NCBI GenBank assembly: GCA_020635905.1
Contig: JACJYV010000004.1
Location: 620,001-684,000 of the forward strand
Origin: Bacteroidia bacterium
Lineage (GTDB): Bacteria; Bacteroidota; Bacteroidia; J057; JADKCL01
Direction: 5' to 3'
Length of the DNA: 64,000 nucleotides
Part shown: in pieces, positions 17,761 to 28,205 of the stretch
Position numbering within the stretch: position 1 is the first letter of the stretch
Layout of the letters: each line of letters opens with the position of its first letter
Notes under the pieces: generated by a model
The model's input: the letters and a program-made list of their open reading frames with translations, nothing else
Databases searched by the model: none
What the model was told of the DNA's origin: nothing
Translations under genes and position numbers: made by a program

Positions 17761-18246
17761 TCACAATTTTTGCGTGAAGTATTTGTTTTGAATCGCTTTT
17801 GCAGCCTCTGGAAGGGTTTCAGTTCTTTTTCTCAACTTAGGATTGTCGGGAGAAATGGCGATGCACTCCTCTTTCCAAAACCAGGTATTGGCGGTGAATC
17901 CTTTCCCGTTTTTGTCGGCCACATCCTCCACTTTGATTAGCTGGTTTTTGTGCCAGTAAAAGGTGTTCAAACTATTGAGTTCAGTTGTATCTCCCTCCAG
18001 GGTTGAGGTGGATTCCACTTTGTTCTCAAATTTCACCAACTCTAAATTCTCATTAAAGTAAGCATTGGAATAGGTAACCATGTTCAAACCAATGATTGGG
18101 ATATTTTGCCGGGAAGTATCCCGTTTTACTTCGTAAATGTGGTTATTGATTTCGCGGACCAGTGAATCAATTTTCTTCCGGGTACCTTTTTGGGCTGACA
18201 AGCTTGTTCCCGCCAGCAGCAGGATAACGGTAATGATATACTTCAT
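17761..18246 (-). CDS. Secreted protein of unknown function
   Basis: A 161-residue protein with a Sec signal peptide (MKYIITVILLLAGTSLSAQ). The mature part is polar, with alternating strands and charged residues (NAYFNENLELVKFENKVES, NTFYWHKNQLIKVEDV) and a Trp-rich segment NTWFWKEECIAI. I do not recognise the family. The gene lies 40 bp upstream of the FGE-like gene in the same direction and may share its transcript. It is probably periplasmic or outer-membrane associated. Confidence 0.7.
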   Translation of the reverse strand: MKYIITVILLLAGTSLSAQKGTRKKIDSLVREINNHIYEVKRDTSRQNIPIIGLNMVTYSNAYFNENLELVKFENKVESTSTLEGDTTELNSLNTFYWHKNQLIKVEDVADKNGKGFTANTWFWKEECIAISPDNPKLRKRTETLPEAAKAIQNKYFTQKL

Positions 18247-18397
18247 TCAGGTTTTGGAGATAAAACGGCTATTTTTTGTCAGCAATTTAAATCAAATTAT
18301 GACAAAACTCACCATATCAAAACTGCAGGCTTCCTGGTTTAATAAAGAATTTGTCTCGTGAATTGGCTGTCTTTTTTAATCTGAATAACTGTGGAGT

Positions 18398-18892
18398 TCA
18401 TTTTGTATTGTCAAAATCCACCAATATGATCATGATTTCATTTTTCTTTTTGGAAAGGATACCAAGGAGACGCATGTGATGCGAAACCACCCTGATCGCC
18501 TCGACTTGCGAGGGTTCAAATTCAAGCAACTTTGCGTATTCCAAAAATGGCGAACCTGCTTTGTCAATGAATTTGTCGAAGATTTTGGTTTGCATCATGT
18601 TCCGGGGGCGAAATTTCCGGTCAATCAGAAATATCCCATCCTTCCCACCGCCGGACCATTGGTGGTCCTGGTCCAGGCCATATTTGGCATTTTTGAGCGT
18701 GATGAAAAAGTCATTGCTCAACCAGACCTTGCCCTTTTTACAGTTTTTGTATAATGCCTGGCTAAGGTAAAGGTGGAATTTCTGGCCATTGAGGGCATAG
18801 CTTTCCAAAAGAACCAACGGTTTCTCAGCAAGTTGACCTGAGAGAGATTTCAGATGATTTTTCAGTTCTTCCAGAGAGGAATTCAGGTGCAT
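18398..18892 (-). CDS. Soluble hypothetical protein
   Basis: A 164-residue protein without signal peptide or membrane helix. It starts with a helical region (LEELKNHLKSLSGQLAEKP), passes through mixed strands (KFHLYLSQALYKNCKKGKVWL) and a basic middle (DRKFRPRNMMQTKIFDKF), and ends with a beta-rich, hydrophobic IMIILVDFDNTK. No family recognised. The gene stands alone, flanked by AT-rich gaps of about 150-190 bp. Amino-acid composition supports a real gene. Confidence 0.65.
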   Translation of the reverse strand: MHLNSSLEELKNHLKSLSGQLAEKPLVLLESYALNGQKFHLYLSQALYKNCKKGKVWLSNDFFITLKNAKYGLDQDHQWSGGGKDGIFLIDRKFRPRNMMQTKIFDKFIDKAGSPFLEYAKLLEFEPSQVEAIRVVSHHMRLLGILSKKKNEIMIILVDFDNTK

Positions 18893-19077
18893 GAGGTTAT
18901 TCTAATGGGTTACAATTTATCAAACATTTGCCCCTTCTCCTAAGATCAAAGCACTAAGATGGAATGAAGCCTCTATCAAAATCGCATATGTGTATTTGGG
19001 TTGCTTTTGGGTTTTTAATGTGCTGAAATTGGGCAGAATTTTCCCTGAAGGAGGGGGATGACGACAGCCTAAGCCAC

Positions 19078-19536
19078 TTATTCCCCTTTTTTGCCTGGTA
19101 AACGATTTTCAAAATGGAGCAAAAACAAATCAAATGTAGAAGCGTCTTCGAATAATGATTCTATCAGGATCAGTTTATGGTTCTGTTTCCCATACGTGAT
19201 TTCAATAAGGGAAATTCCTGCCTCAACAGCCACCTTATAATCCCCGATTTCACTAAAAAATATTTCCTCTGTTTTTTGAGAGATGTGGTTGATTTGTTTA
19301 AGTGATTCTGAGCTGAGGATCAGGGAAAAACGTTTGGGAGTCAAATAGGGCTTTAAAACAAACAGGCCAAATCCCCCAATAATAATCCCAAAGACCATTC
19401 CAATAGCCTGGAATTTTCCCAAACCAGGGATGGATACTGAAACCAGGAATAATAAAATTCCAACAATTAATACAATCAGAGGAGTGATAACTGCGCCTTT
19501 TTTTACCTCGTATTTGAAGATTAATATGTTTTCCAT
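19078..19536 (-). CDS. Small membrane protein with two N-terminal helices
   Basis: A 152-residue protein. Residues ~16-36 (ITPLIVLIVGILLFLVSVSI) and ~44-62 (AIGMVFGIIIGGFGLFVL) are transmembrane helices with a short loop. Residues ~70-150 form a cytoplasmic domain of mixed strands (FSLILSSESLKQI, GISLIEITYGKQNHKLILIES), reminiscent of PH-like membrane-associated domains, though that is only an impression. Stand-alone gene; partner unknown. Confidence 0.7.
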   Translation of the reverse strand: MENILIFKYEVKKGAVITPLIVLIVGILLFLVSVSIPGLGKFQAIGMVFGIIIGGFGLFVLKPYLTPKRFSLILSSESLKQINHISQKTEEIFFSEIGDYKVAVEAGISLIEITYGKQNHKLILIESLFEDASTFDLFLLHFENRLPGKKGE

Positions 19537-19725
19537 TCCTTTTCTATGGTCAAAAAATTGGGTTTGAAATCAGGAATCAATGTTGGCTGTAATTTAGATG
19601 ATTTGGGTTGAAGTTTCCTGAATTTTCAATTCCCCCATTTTTTCCCGAATGCCCCTTTTGTTGTCCTCCCCGGCAATTCCAATCTGCCGGGCACCATCCA
19701 TTGGGGGGATTGGCAGATTCAAAAC

Positions 19726-20643
19726 CTACCACAATCTCCGCATGGTCACGACTTTTCTGCCGGCCAGATTTTTCCGAAAGGTGGTTGGTGTGGCTTCCAG
19801 GGGTTTGATGCCAAATTCGGCCCGGCGGCGGTCGATTTCTGCTCTTTGCTCCTCGTTCAGGCTGGATATACTTGCCACGGCAAAGTAAAAATAAGGTTCT
19901 TCCTTGCGGAATACCAGGCTTTGGTCGTACATCCAGGCATAGGCATGGGGAGCGTATTCACCTTTTTTGACCGCTTCAGTTGCTAAGGGTAAGTATTGGG
20001 TATTTTGGGGTAATCTGAAATGATGGTGAATCAGGATGGAGGCAGATTCGGCAGATTGCGGGCCAATTCGTTGCTCTGAGGGAAAGCCGTTCGCGTCAAT
20101 CAGCTGAATGAGGCGAATAAAATTGGTGGAATCCAGTTCGCTGATATGGGCTTCCAGATATGGACGATCAATTTTGAAATTTCCCTTTAGAGATTTATTG
20201 CCGCGAATGATGTTTTGGTCAATGTAAATCAGGCTGTCGATTTCCCGCTGATAATTGCGGTTCAGGCCAGCCTCGTATTGCTGCTGGTATTGGGCCAGGC
20301 TGTCCTTCAGGGACTTGTATTGCGTAGATTTTCTGAATCTGGAAAAAGGCTTTTCTTTGAGGAACTGAGGATCAAGGCCCTGAACCAGGGCTTTTCCGGC
20401 ATACAGCCGGGCTTTTTCATTATTTCCGGACTGCGCAGCGGCCAGACTGGCACGGTGATACACCCAGGTGTGCACATATTCCACCCGGGCCATGGCTTGT
20501 TCGAAGTTTTGCAGGGCGGCGGGGTAATCTTTGAGGTAAATCTGCTTGTCACCCTGGTTGGACAGGTCATAGTATTCGATGTAGTTTTGCCCGTAAAGGC
20601 GGCCTGCCAGGGCCAGAAAGAGGATCAGGTTGAGGATTTTCAT
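19726..20643 (-). CDS. Secreted TPR / DUF6624-like protein
   Basis: A 305-residue protein with a signal peptide (MKILNLILFLALAGRLYGQ). Residues ~24-110 look like TPR-type helical repeats (GDKQIYLKDYPAALQNFEQAM, ARLYAGKALVQGL). Residues ~165-270 match the DUF6624 pattern: IQLIDANGFPSEQRIGP, ASILIHHHF.LPQNTQYLPLA, EYAPHAYAWMYDQSLVFRKE. That family usually reads 'GWP-x-x-x-x-V-G ... Q-H ... LPL ... DR'. It is probably periplasmic. Its function is not known; the family is frequent in Bacteroidota, and multi-His residues in it might bind metal. The gene stands alone, with a 200-bp gap to the TrmO-like gene. Confidence 0.75.
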   Translation of the reverse strand: MKILNLILFLALAGRLYGQNYIEYYDLSNQGDKQIYLKDYPAALQNFEQAMARVEYVHTWVYHRASLAAAQSGNNEKARLYAGKALVQGLDPQFLKEKPFSRFRKSTQYKSLKDSLAQYQQQYEAGLNRNYQREIDSLIYIDQNIIRGNKSLKGNFKIDRPYLEAHISELDSTNFIRLIQLIDANGFPSEQRIGPQSAESASILIHHHFRLPQNTQYLPLATEAVKKGEYAPHAYAWMYDQSLVFRKEEPYFYFAVASISSLNEEQRAEIDRRRAEFGIKPLEATPTTFRKNLAGRKVVTMRRLW

Positions 20644-20841
20644 GGGAATTGATTCGGGTATGTCTGGTTAAGGTCTGGGTTTTGGTTGGGAAGTTGCATT
20701 ATAGTTGTGAGTTGTAAGTTCTGGGGCCTGTGGTCTGAGTTTTGAGTTTGTGGGTGCAGGTTAATTTGTATTGATGGGATACATCTGAAAATGGCCTTTA
20801 GGGCGGGCTTTCGGGGCCCGTGGAAGATTGCGGCTTGCAGC

Positions 20842-21297
20842 CTAAAAATAATCCTTCATCAAATCCTTCACCCAGGCAGGCTGACGGATGGGGCCACGGG
20901 GTTGGAATTCCCGAAAAACTGGTTTGATGTCCAGCACGGGGGTGCCGTCGATGGCGTCGAGGTTGCGTACGGTAAGGATGCGGCCCTGATGTTGGATTAA
21001 TTCGACAGTGGAAAGGCCCAGGGTATTGGGACGGTCCTTTTTGCGCTGGGCAAAAATGCCTGTCTGCGGATAGGCAGGGTTTCCGCGGGGACGCCCGGCC
21101 AGGACAATATCCACGGCGGGAACCTGATCGAAATAATATATGATTTCCAGGTGGGAGAAATCTTCGATGTGATTCAAAGCTTCCCCGGGAATGTGGGGCG
21201 CCAGTTCGATTTCGGAAATGATGGCGGACCAATTATCGTCGATGGGCTCCTTGCGGGAATTTCGGACGGTGGCAATGGGTGTGAGTTTGATTTCCAT
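20842..21297 (-). CDS. tsaA: TrmO/TsaA-family protein (tRNA N6-methylthreonylcarbamoyladenosine methyltransferase-like)
   Basis: A 151-residue protein consisting of a single UPF0066/TrmO beta-barrel domain: PIATVRNSR at the N-terminus, FSHLEIIYYFDQVP, the signature GIFAQRKKDRPNTLGLSTVELI, and LDAIDGTPVLDIKP. The family uses SAM to methylate t6A37 in tRNA-Thr in E. coli, although many stand-alone members are less well characterised. The usual hydrophobic block 'R-G-x-P' is seen as RPRGNPAYPQ. The length is close to archaeal and short bacterial members and shorter than E. coli TrmO (235 aa). Cytoplasmic. Symbol given as a family name. Confidence 0.85.
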   Translation of the reverse strand: MEIKLTPIATVRNSRKEPIDDNWSAIISEIELAPHIPGEALNHIEDFSHLEIIYYFDQVPAVDIVLAGRPRGNPAYPQTGIFAQRKKDRPNTLGLSTVELIQHQGRILTVRNLDAIDGTPVLDIKPVFREFQPRGPIRQPAWVKDLMKDYF

Positions 21298-21350
21298 AAG
21301 TGAGTGTTGGTGCGGGTGAATTTTGGAAAATGGGTTGAGATTTGCAATTG

Positions 21351-21421
21351 GGGGTTAGGGGTTAGGGGTTAGGTTTTGGGTATTGGGTTTTGGGTTTTGG
21401 GTTTTGGGTTTTGGGTTTTGG
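21351..21421. repeat. Telomere-like low-complexity tandem repeat
   Basis: About three units of ggggtta are followed by about six of gggtttt (one tattggg variant). The strong G-strand bias could allow G-quadruplex formation. It lies in the 400-bp gap 21298-21696 before katG. The gap also has 'gcttgcagcttgtagcctgatgcttgcagcc' style repeats but no gene. Confidence 0.75.
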
Positions 21422-21561
21422 CTGCGGACTGAACCCGGGCTAAGGCTTGCAGCTTGTAGCCTGATGCTTGCAGCCATAAGGAATTATCTGAAAATCTATA
21501 TATTTAATCCGAACTTTTTTTGTCCCTGGTAGTTTGTGTTGGTAAATGTGTTCTGAGGTTA

Positions 21562-21592
21562 TTGAATATCCGGGGTTTTTGTATTAAAATTG
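21562..21592 (+). promoter_or_regulatory. Candidate Bacteroidota-type promoter of katG
   Basis: TTG at 21562-21564, a 20-bp spacer, and TAAAATTG at 21585-21592. The Bacteroidota consensus is TTTG-N19-21-TAnnTTTG, so this matches seven of eight -7 positions. It would give a leader of about 100 nt. No OxyR-type site is recognised. Confidence 0.35.
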
Positions 21593-21696
21593 CATACCCG
21601 AACAACTGTTAGGGAATAGAGATTTCAGAACGAAAAATTAACACTGGTTCTCAAACGATTTGAATAATTTTCACTTACTCACCAAAACTATAAATA

Positions 21697-23928
<2,232 letters not shown>

Positions 23929-23997
23929 TCTTTACCGGTTTACTCCCGATAGCAATCGGGATTACAGTTTACGGTTTACGGTGCCTGGAAATAAACT

Positions 23998-24025
23998 AAA
24001 AAGCCACCCTTTGGGGTGGCTTTTT
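23998..24025. terminator. Bidirectional terminator, copy 1 of 3
   Basis: aaaaagccaccctttggggtggcttttt: a near-perfect stem with A and T tracts on both sides. It lies between the convergent katG and effector-1 genes. An almost identical hairpin with similar flanks (ataactaaaaag..., gctggtgg) occurs at 26180-26208 and 27562-27587. Confidence 0.9.
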
Positions 24026-24080
24026 AGCTGGTGGTGGATTTGTCTGTAGCTGGGTTAGCCTTGGTTATGGTGTGGATTTA

Positions 24081-26027
24081 TCAGTAATAATGTCCATTTC
24101 GGGGCTGTTCTGCCTGGAAATGGTATTGTCCTGTGTGGTAGATATCCAGGGGATCATTGTCATGGTTATTGCCCAAAGTCTCATTGGGAATGTTATTGAC
24201 ATTCAGATTGTGGTGAACCGTGACATCTCTTCCCAGGCCAAGTTCCTCCATAATTATCCCTACTGTTTGATTATTTGCTACCAGCATTTCCCCAATTCCA
24301 TGGCCAAGGATGTTCAGTCTGAGTCTGATCCTGATCAATTGATTATTTGAAAAGCGGATGCCTGCTGCATTTGCAATTGCCTGAATCAGACAATTATTCG
24401 CATTCATGCGGGTGGAGACGATTCTGTTTCGCAGGATGTCCTGTTCCCTTTGTTCTTTAATCTTCCTTAGGAGTTTGCCTTTTTTGTCATAGTTGAACTT
24501 AACATTTCTTTGCAGATTATTCAGGGATGTTGACTTTATTTTATTTATTCCCTCAAGATAATAAGTCCCGCTATACTTCCCTGTTTTGCCTTTGCTTCCA
24601 TAGTCCACATCCTCTCCAAATTCATCCAGGAGATTCTCCTCACATTGCCTGCAGGCACCTTTGTCGCATCCATGTCCTGCATAGCGAAGGTCTTTATAAT
24701 GCTTGCGGGCATAAATCACCAAATTGGTTTCTCCATGGGTTTTGATGCCTTGTATAACTGAATAGCCAATTTCCTCAGCTTTTTGGCGGGCTTTAAGGGG
24801 CATGGTTTTGTCATTGGCTACTGCAACCCTTATGTAATCTCCCCGGCGGGTTTTGAATTGAACACAAACAATGGTCAATCTGCTGTCGCCACCGCCCGCA
24901 AGATGAATGGTCGTAGCATCTGCTTCAAGTTGGTGGGTGGAAATAAACTGATGCCTTTGGGCATTATTTGAAACGTGCCTGGTTTTATCGATTTTTCTTC
25001 TGCCCACAATTTTGATGGTGTTAATGTCCTGGAAATCATCGTCAGATTCAGAGAGGAAGGTTTCCAGGTCAGATGACTCATCGTTCATCCTTTCATCCTC
25101 ATCAGAACTTGTCTCCATGGGCAGAATTGTGGGATGATCCTGACGCCATCTTTCAAGTCTGGAATAAAAATTACTCATCAGATCCTGCATGGAAATGATC
25201 TCCCGACTGTTATGCCACCAGGTAATAAAATCCACATATTCCTGGGTAAGTTCTCCGCGTTGGGCAAAGTAATTCAATACGTAATCCAGGCTGAGAACAT
25301 CGTTTTCGTTTCCCCTGAAAAAATAATTCCCCACGATGATCCTTTGCACCGTGTTTTGACCTGCAGATTGAGTTAACCGGGTTGGTGTTGCAGAATCGGG
25401 AGAATTAACTGAGGATAGTAACCTTGCCCCCATCTGATCAGCTTCACGTTCCAGTGCGGGGTCATCGTTGATCTGGACTTCGCCGCCGCGGCCAACTTCC
25501 ATTTGCTGAGTAGGCTTGACCTTGCCTGCCTTTTGCTGGACCAAATGCCAGGCTTCATGAGGCAGGTGCTTTTCCTGCCCAGGGGCAAGGTGGATGTCCT
25601 CTCCCCGGGCAAAGGCCAGGGCATGAAGCTGGGCGGGTTGTTCAGAGTTATAATGAACTTTCACCTGGTCCATGGAGAATCCCGAATGATTTTCCAGGGA
25701 GGATTTTAAGGTTTTGGGAAGCCCGATTGAACTCCCATTTTGCGAATCTGGCCAGTTTTTCGCAGGGGCTCTTGCGGTCAAGTACTTCAACTGGGCAACA
25801 AATGAGTTTTCAGATTTTTTATCCGCCATATATTGCAAAGCCTGAAGGCGATTCATTCGGGGGCTTTCTATCATGCTTTCCTGCATCTTCCTGAGCTGGC
25901 TGACTCTGGCAGAATTCTGAAATAATTGATTTACAGGATTTTTGCCCTGGGACAGGCCTTTTTGGGGGGAGTTTTCGTACAACCCAAAACCTTCTTTGTG
26001 TTTCCTGTTTTCGGCAAATGCTCCCAT
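24081..26027 (-). CDS. DUF4157 leader protein 1 with deaminase-like and OTU-like payload domains
   Basis: A 648-residue protein without signal peptide or membrane helix. Residues ~35-85 hold degenerate leader repeats (ARVSQLRKMQ, MNRLQALQYMADK). Residues ~104-200 are a DUF4157 domain: VKVHYNSEQPAQLHALAFA, HEAWH (157-161) followed by LVQQ, and ELEREAD-type LEREADQMG (third ligand Glu195). A VQRI junction is at 227-230. Residues ~365-465 carry H431-G-E433 and C459-R-Q-C462, the H-x-E/C-x-x-C pattern of toxin deaminases. Residues ~540-648 start with NANNC546LIQAIANA and end with His-rich HTGQYHF and NGHYY, resembling an OTU-like cysteine protease. gaggaaaa lies ~10 nt before the ATG. The C-terminal half is visibly more AT-rich than its neighbours. 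No immunity gene is adjacent. Leader and DUF4157 calls are firm; payload calls are motif-level inferences. Confidence 0.85.
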   Translation of the reverse strand: MGAFAENRKHKEGFGLYENSPQKGLSQGKNPVNQLFQNSARVSQLRKMQESMIESPRMNRLQALQYMADKKSENSFVAQLKYLTARAPAKNWPDSQNGSSIGLPKTLKSSLENHSGFSMDQVKVHYNSEQPAQLHALAFARGEDIHLAPGQEKHLPHEAWHLVQQKAGKVKPTQQMEVGRGGEVQINDDPALEREADQMGARLLSSVNSPDSATPTRLTQSAGQNTVQRIIVGNYFFRGNENDVLSLDYVLNYFAQRGELTQEYVDFITWWHNSREIISMQDLMSNFYSRLERWRQDHPTILPMETSSDEDERMNDESSDLETFLSESDDDFQDINTIKIVGRRKIDKTRHVSNNAQRHQFISTHQLEADATTIHLAGGGDSRLTIVCVQFKTRRGDYIRVAVANDKTMPLKARQKAEEIGYSVIQGIKTHGETNLVIYARKHYKDLRYAGHGCDKGACRQCEENLLDEFGEDVDYGSKGKTGKYSGTYYLEGINKIKSTSLNNLQRNVKFNYDKKGKLLRKIKEQREQDILRNRIVSTRMNANNCLIQAIANAAGIRFSNNQLIRIRLRLNILGHGIGEMLVANNQTVGIIMEELGLGRDVTVHHNLNVNNIPNETLGNNHDNDPLDIYHTGQYHFQAEQPRNGHYY

Positions 26028-26179
26028 AAATTGTTTTCCTCATCACATCAGAAAATTTTGTCAGGCAATCTGATGCTTTTTTTCCATGGTTAATATCTGA
26101 AAGTTTGGACTATTTAATGGCCTTATTTTTCCCCAAACTTTCCGGTTTCCACTTTTTCTGGACAACGTTTCTGATAACT

Positions 26180-26208
26180 AAAAAGCCACCCTTTGGGGTG
26201 GCTTTTTT
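26180..26208. terminator. Bidirectional terminator, copy 2 of 3
   Basis: The same gccaccctttggggtggc hairpin as at 23998, preceded by ataactaaaaa and followed by ttttttgctggtgg. It lies between the effector-1 start and the effector-2 stop and would terminate effector-2 transcription. Confidence 0.85.
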
Positions 26209-26323
26209 GCTGGTGGATGGTTGTGGGTTGGGGGTTGCCACAAAGTGGGGCCTTTGGCCGTGGTTTGTCTCGTCCTAAAACAGGTTGACAAAGGTGTAAT
26301 AATTTAGAAGGTTATTGACTGGA

Positions 26324-27463
26324 TTAGCTTCCTTTGCGCCAATTGCTGAAGGCCCAACCTGCACCGAAGATGTAATTGCCTGTTTTAGTGGCTGCTGTGA
26401 CCGTATTTGCAGACATATTCAACGTGTTTTTGTCGAGCATTCCCAAATATTCCCCCATACTACTTAATCCCATTCCCTGAAGGTCATCGGTCGAAGGTAA
26501 GGGAAAATCAATTTCTGAAGATTTGAATCCAAATTTCTGATAGAACGGTGCAGGGTGATCCTTTTCTCCTTCTTTATTGGCGGAAAGGTCAATGGTATTT
26601 GCTCCCAACTGACCGGCCATACGGGTACAGATATACAGCAGAACAGTTCCCAGGCCGGCTACCCGGGGAATATTGGGGCCAAAATCAGTTTTGATATCGG
26701 TCAGTCTGTAAACTCCCTCTCTTTGCTCAACAGACATTTTGCCAACCATTTTCCCTGCAACCAGTGCTTTGAAATCCACAAAAATTATTTCGTCTTCATC
26801 ATCTTCCTCAATATCTACTTTTGCCGTGATGATAACAGCATTTCCTGCTCTGGTGGCGGTGATCACATACGATCCTTTTTTGGTGCCCATTTCCATGCCT
26901 GCATTCACGGCAGCAGCCTGGCTGGCCCGGGTTGCGTAATCCAATAAATATTCCTCCAGATCGTCGGGCTGTTGAATGGCGGTCAGGCGATTGATCAGGG
27001 TGGTAAGGGCAGCAGGATGGGTTTCTTTGGCCTGGTCGATCCAACCTTTGAGATATTCCTTGCCCTTGCCCCGGGTATCCACCGTCCAGGGATCGACTTT
27101 GGAAATATCCGGATGGGGCAGGGTAATAGAAATCCTTTGCACCACGCCCTGATTGGCAGGTACAGGCGCGGATTTTCGTTGGATGGGAGGAGCACTTTGA
27201 ATGGTGTACTGATTGGCGGACTCCTGCAATCGGGCGGCGGATTGATATTGCTGACTTTGGTCAGCCATGATCTGGAAGGCCCTTAATTGAGAAACTTGTG
27301 GACTTTGATCGGCGATTTCAGTCATGAAGCGGCCCTGCACCACCTGTGGACTGGCATCGGCCAGGGCTTGAACAGGTCCCACAGGCTTCTCTCCCTGAGT
27401 TTGAGGCTGAATTTGTGGTAATTGTCCAGTGATTGGGGGCTGATTCTGAGGGTGGGATTTCAT
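26324..27463 (-). CDS. Leader protein 2: same N-terminal repeats, no DUF4157, GNAT acetyltransferase payload
   Basis: A 379-residue protein beginning MKSHPQNQPP. Residues ~34-85 contain the clearest leader repeats of the family: LADASPQVVQGRF, IADQSPQVSQLRAFQIMADQS and YQSAARLQESAN, then IQRK (94-97) and VVQR (107-110). The HEAWH/DUF4157 block of its relatives is entirely missing. Residues ~190-320 form a GNAT-like fold: strands around KGSYVITATRAGNAVIITAKV, the acetyl-CoA loop RVAGLGTVLL (R-x-x-G-x-G, 267-272), then NTIDLSANKEG and FYQKFGF, a classic GNAT ending. It would acetylate a protein or small molecule; the target is unknown. It is in tandem with protein 1 and is followed by the same type of terminator. 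No signal peptide. Confidence 0.8.
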   Translation of the reverse strand: MKSHPQNQPPITGQLPQIQPQTQGEKPVGPVQALADASPQVVQGRFMTEIADQSPQVSQLRAFQIMADQSQQYQSAARLQESANQYTIQSAPPIQRKSAPVPANQGVVQRISITLPHPDISKVDPWTVDTRGKGKEYLKGWIDQAKETHPAALTTLINRLTAIQQPDDLEEYLLDYATRASQAAAVNAGMEMGTKKGSYVITATRAGNAVIITAKVDIEEDDEDEIIFVDFKALVAGKMVGKMSVEQREGVYRLTDIKTDFGPNIPRVAGLGTVLLYICTRMAGQLGANTIDLSANKEGEKDHPAPFYQKFGFKSSEIDFPLPSTDDLQGMGLSSMGEYLGMLDKNTLNMSANTVTAATKTGNYIFGAGWAFSNWRKGS

Positions 27464-27561
27464 GCCTGGGTGGGTCCGTTGAGTGGTTAATTTACAATTT
27501 TTCCCGCTTTTGAGGGGAAAATTCTGAGTCTATGGTGCAAATATCCGGGGAAGATATAACT

Positions 27562-27587
27562 AAAAAGCCACCCTTTGGGGTGGCTTT
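27562..27587 (-). terminator. Terminator, copy 3 of 3
   Basis: aaaaagccaccctttggggtggcttt. On the minus strand it ends in a T-tract about 25 bp after the HU gene stop. On the plus strand the T-tract is short (ttt), so this copy works mainly in the HU direction. Confidence 0.8.
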
Positions 27588-27612
27588 CAGACAATGAAGG
27601 AAGAAGGCAGGA

Positions 27613-27900
27613 TTATTTTACCGGGTGATCGGGATTGACGGCCTGACGAAGGTCTTTGGAGGCGCGGAAATCCACGGATTTGTAAGCAGGATAGGCGTAA
27701 GCTTCGCCCGTGGCGGGATTTTTTACCGTTCCAGCGGGATGATCCACGGTCACGAAGGTGCCAAAACCACGCAGACGCAATTCGGGATCTTCCGTGATGC
27801 TTTTGATCAGGGCCTTTTCAGTGGCGTTCCAGATTTTGTCGGCTTCGTGGAGAGAGATGCCCAGGATTTCTGCGAGGTTTTTTTCTACGGTTGCTTCCAT
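27613..27900 (-). CDS. HU-family DNA-binding protein
   Basis: A 95-residue protein with the HU/IHF fold: helical N-terminus (EKNLAEILGISLHEADKIWNA, TEKALIKSITEDPELRLRG), then FGTFVTVDHPAGTVKNPATGEAYAYPAYKSVDFRASKDL, which carries the family's GFGTF block, the arm region and the R-N-P-x-T-G-like KNPATGE. HU bends DNA and shapes the nucleoid. Bacteroidota genomes usually hold several copies. The upstream region has a perfect GTTGACAT/ATGTCAAC palindrome next to a candidate promoter, so it may be regulated by a dimeric repressor. It lies upstream of, and in the same direction as, the leader-protein genes, but a terminator separates them. Confidence 0.9.
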   Translation of the reverse strand: MEATVEKNLAEILGISLHEADKIWNATEKALIKSITEDPELRLRGFGTFVTVDHPAGTVKNPATGEAYAYPAYKSVDFRASKDLRQAVNPDHPVK

Positions 27901-27976
27901 AATTTTGATGGTTTTAATGATGTTGATTAAGTTAAAGTTGAAGGCAAATCTTGGTTGGTGTGATTGACCTTCTATA

Positions 27977-28012
27977 TAAAGATACGCGGGCCTGTTGACA
28001 TCTTATGTCAAC
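27977..28012 (-). promoter_or_regulatory. Candidate operator/promoter of the HU gene
   Basis: GTTGACAT-ctt-ATGTCAAC (27994-28012) is a perfect 8-bp inverted repeat with a 3-bp spacer. Just downstream on the minus strand lies TATCTTTA (27984-27977), one mismatch from the TAnnTTTG -7 box. The palindrome covers the region where the -33 box would be, so a bound protein would block transcription. Confidence 0.45.
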
Positions 28013-28205
28013 GAAAAATGAAATAATACGGAAGGTTTGGGGTATTTATTCAACTGGTTGCGCGAAGGATCGGAAGGACGCCCGGCCCGTTGCCGGGCGG
28101 TCGGGGAGCAGTATGCCGCAGGCACGCGACCCGACGGAACTCCTGGCTGAGCCTGACCCGGAAGGGACGCGCCCTAATAACCCTGATACTGAGATCTTTT
28201 TTCTT

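Noticed and set aside
21351..21421. A linear-replicon telomere
   Set aside because: It lies in the middle of continuous gene order with no terminal structure.
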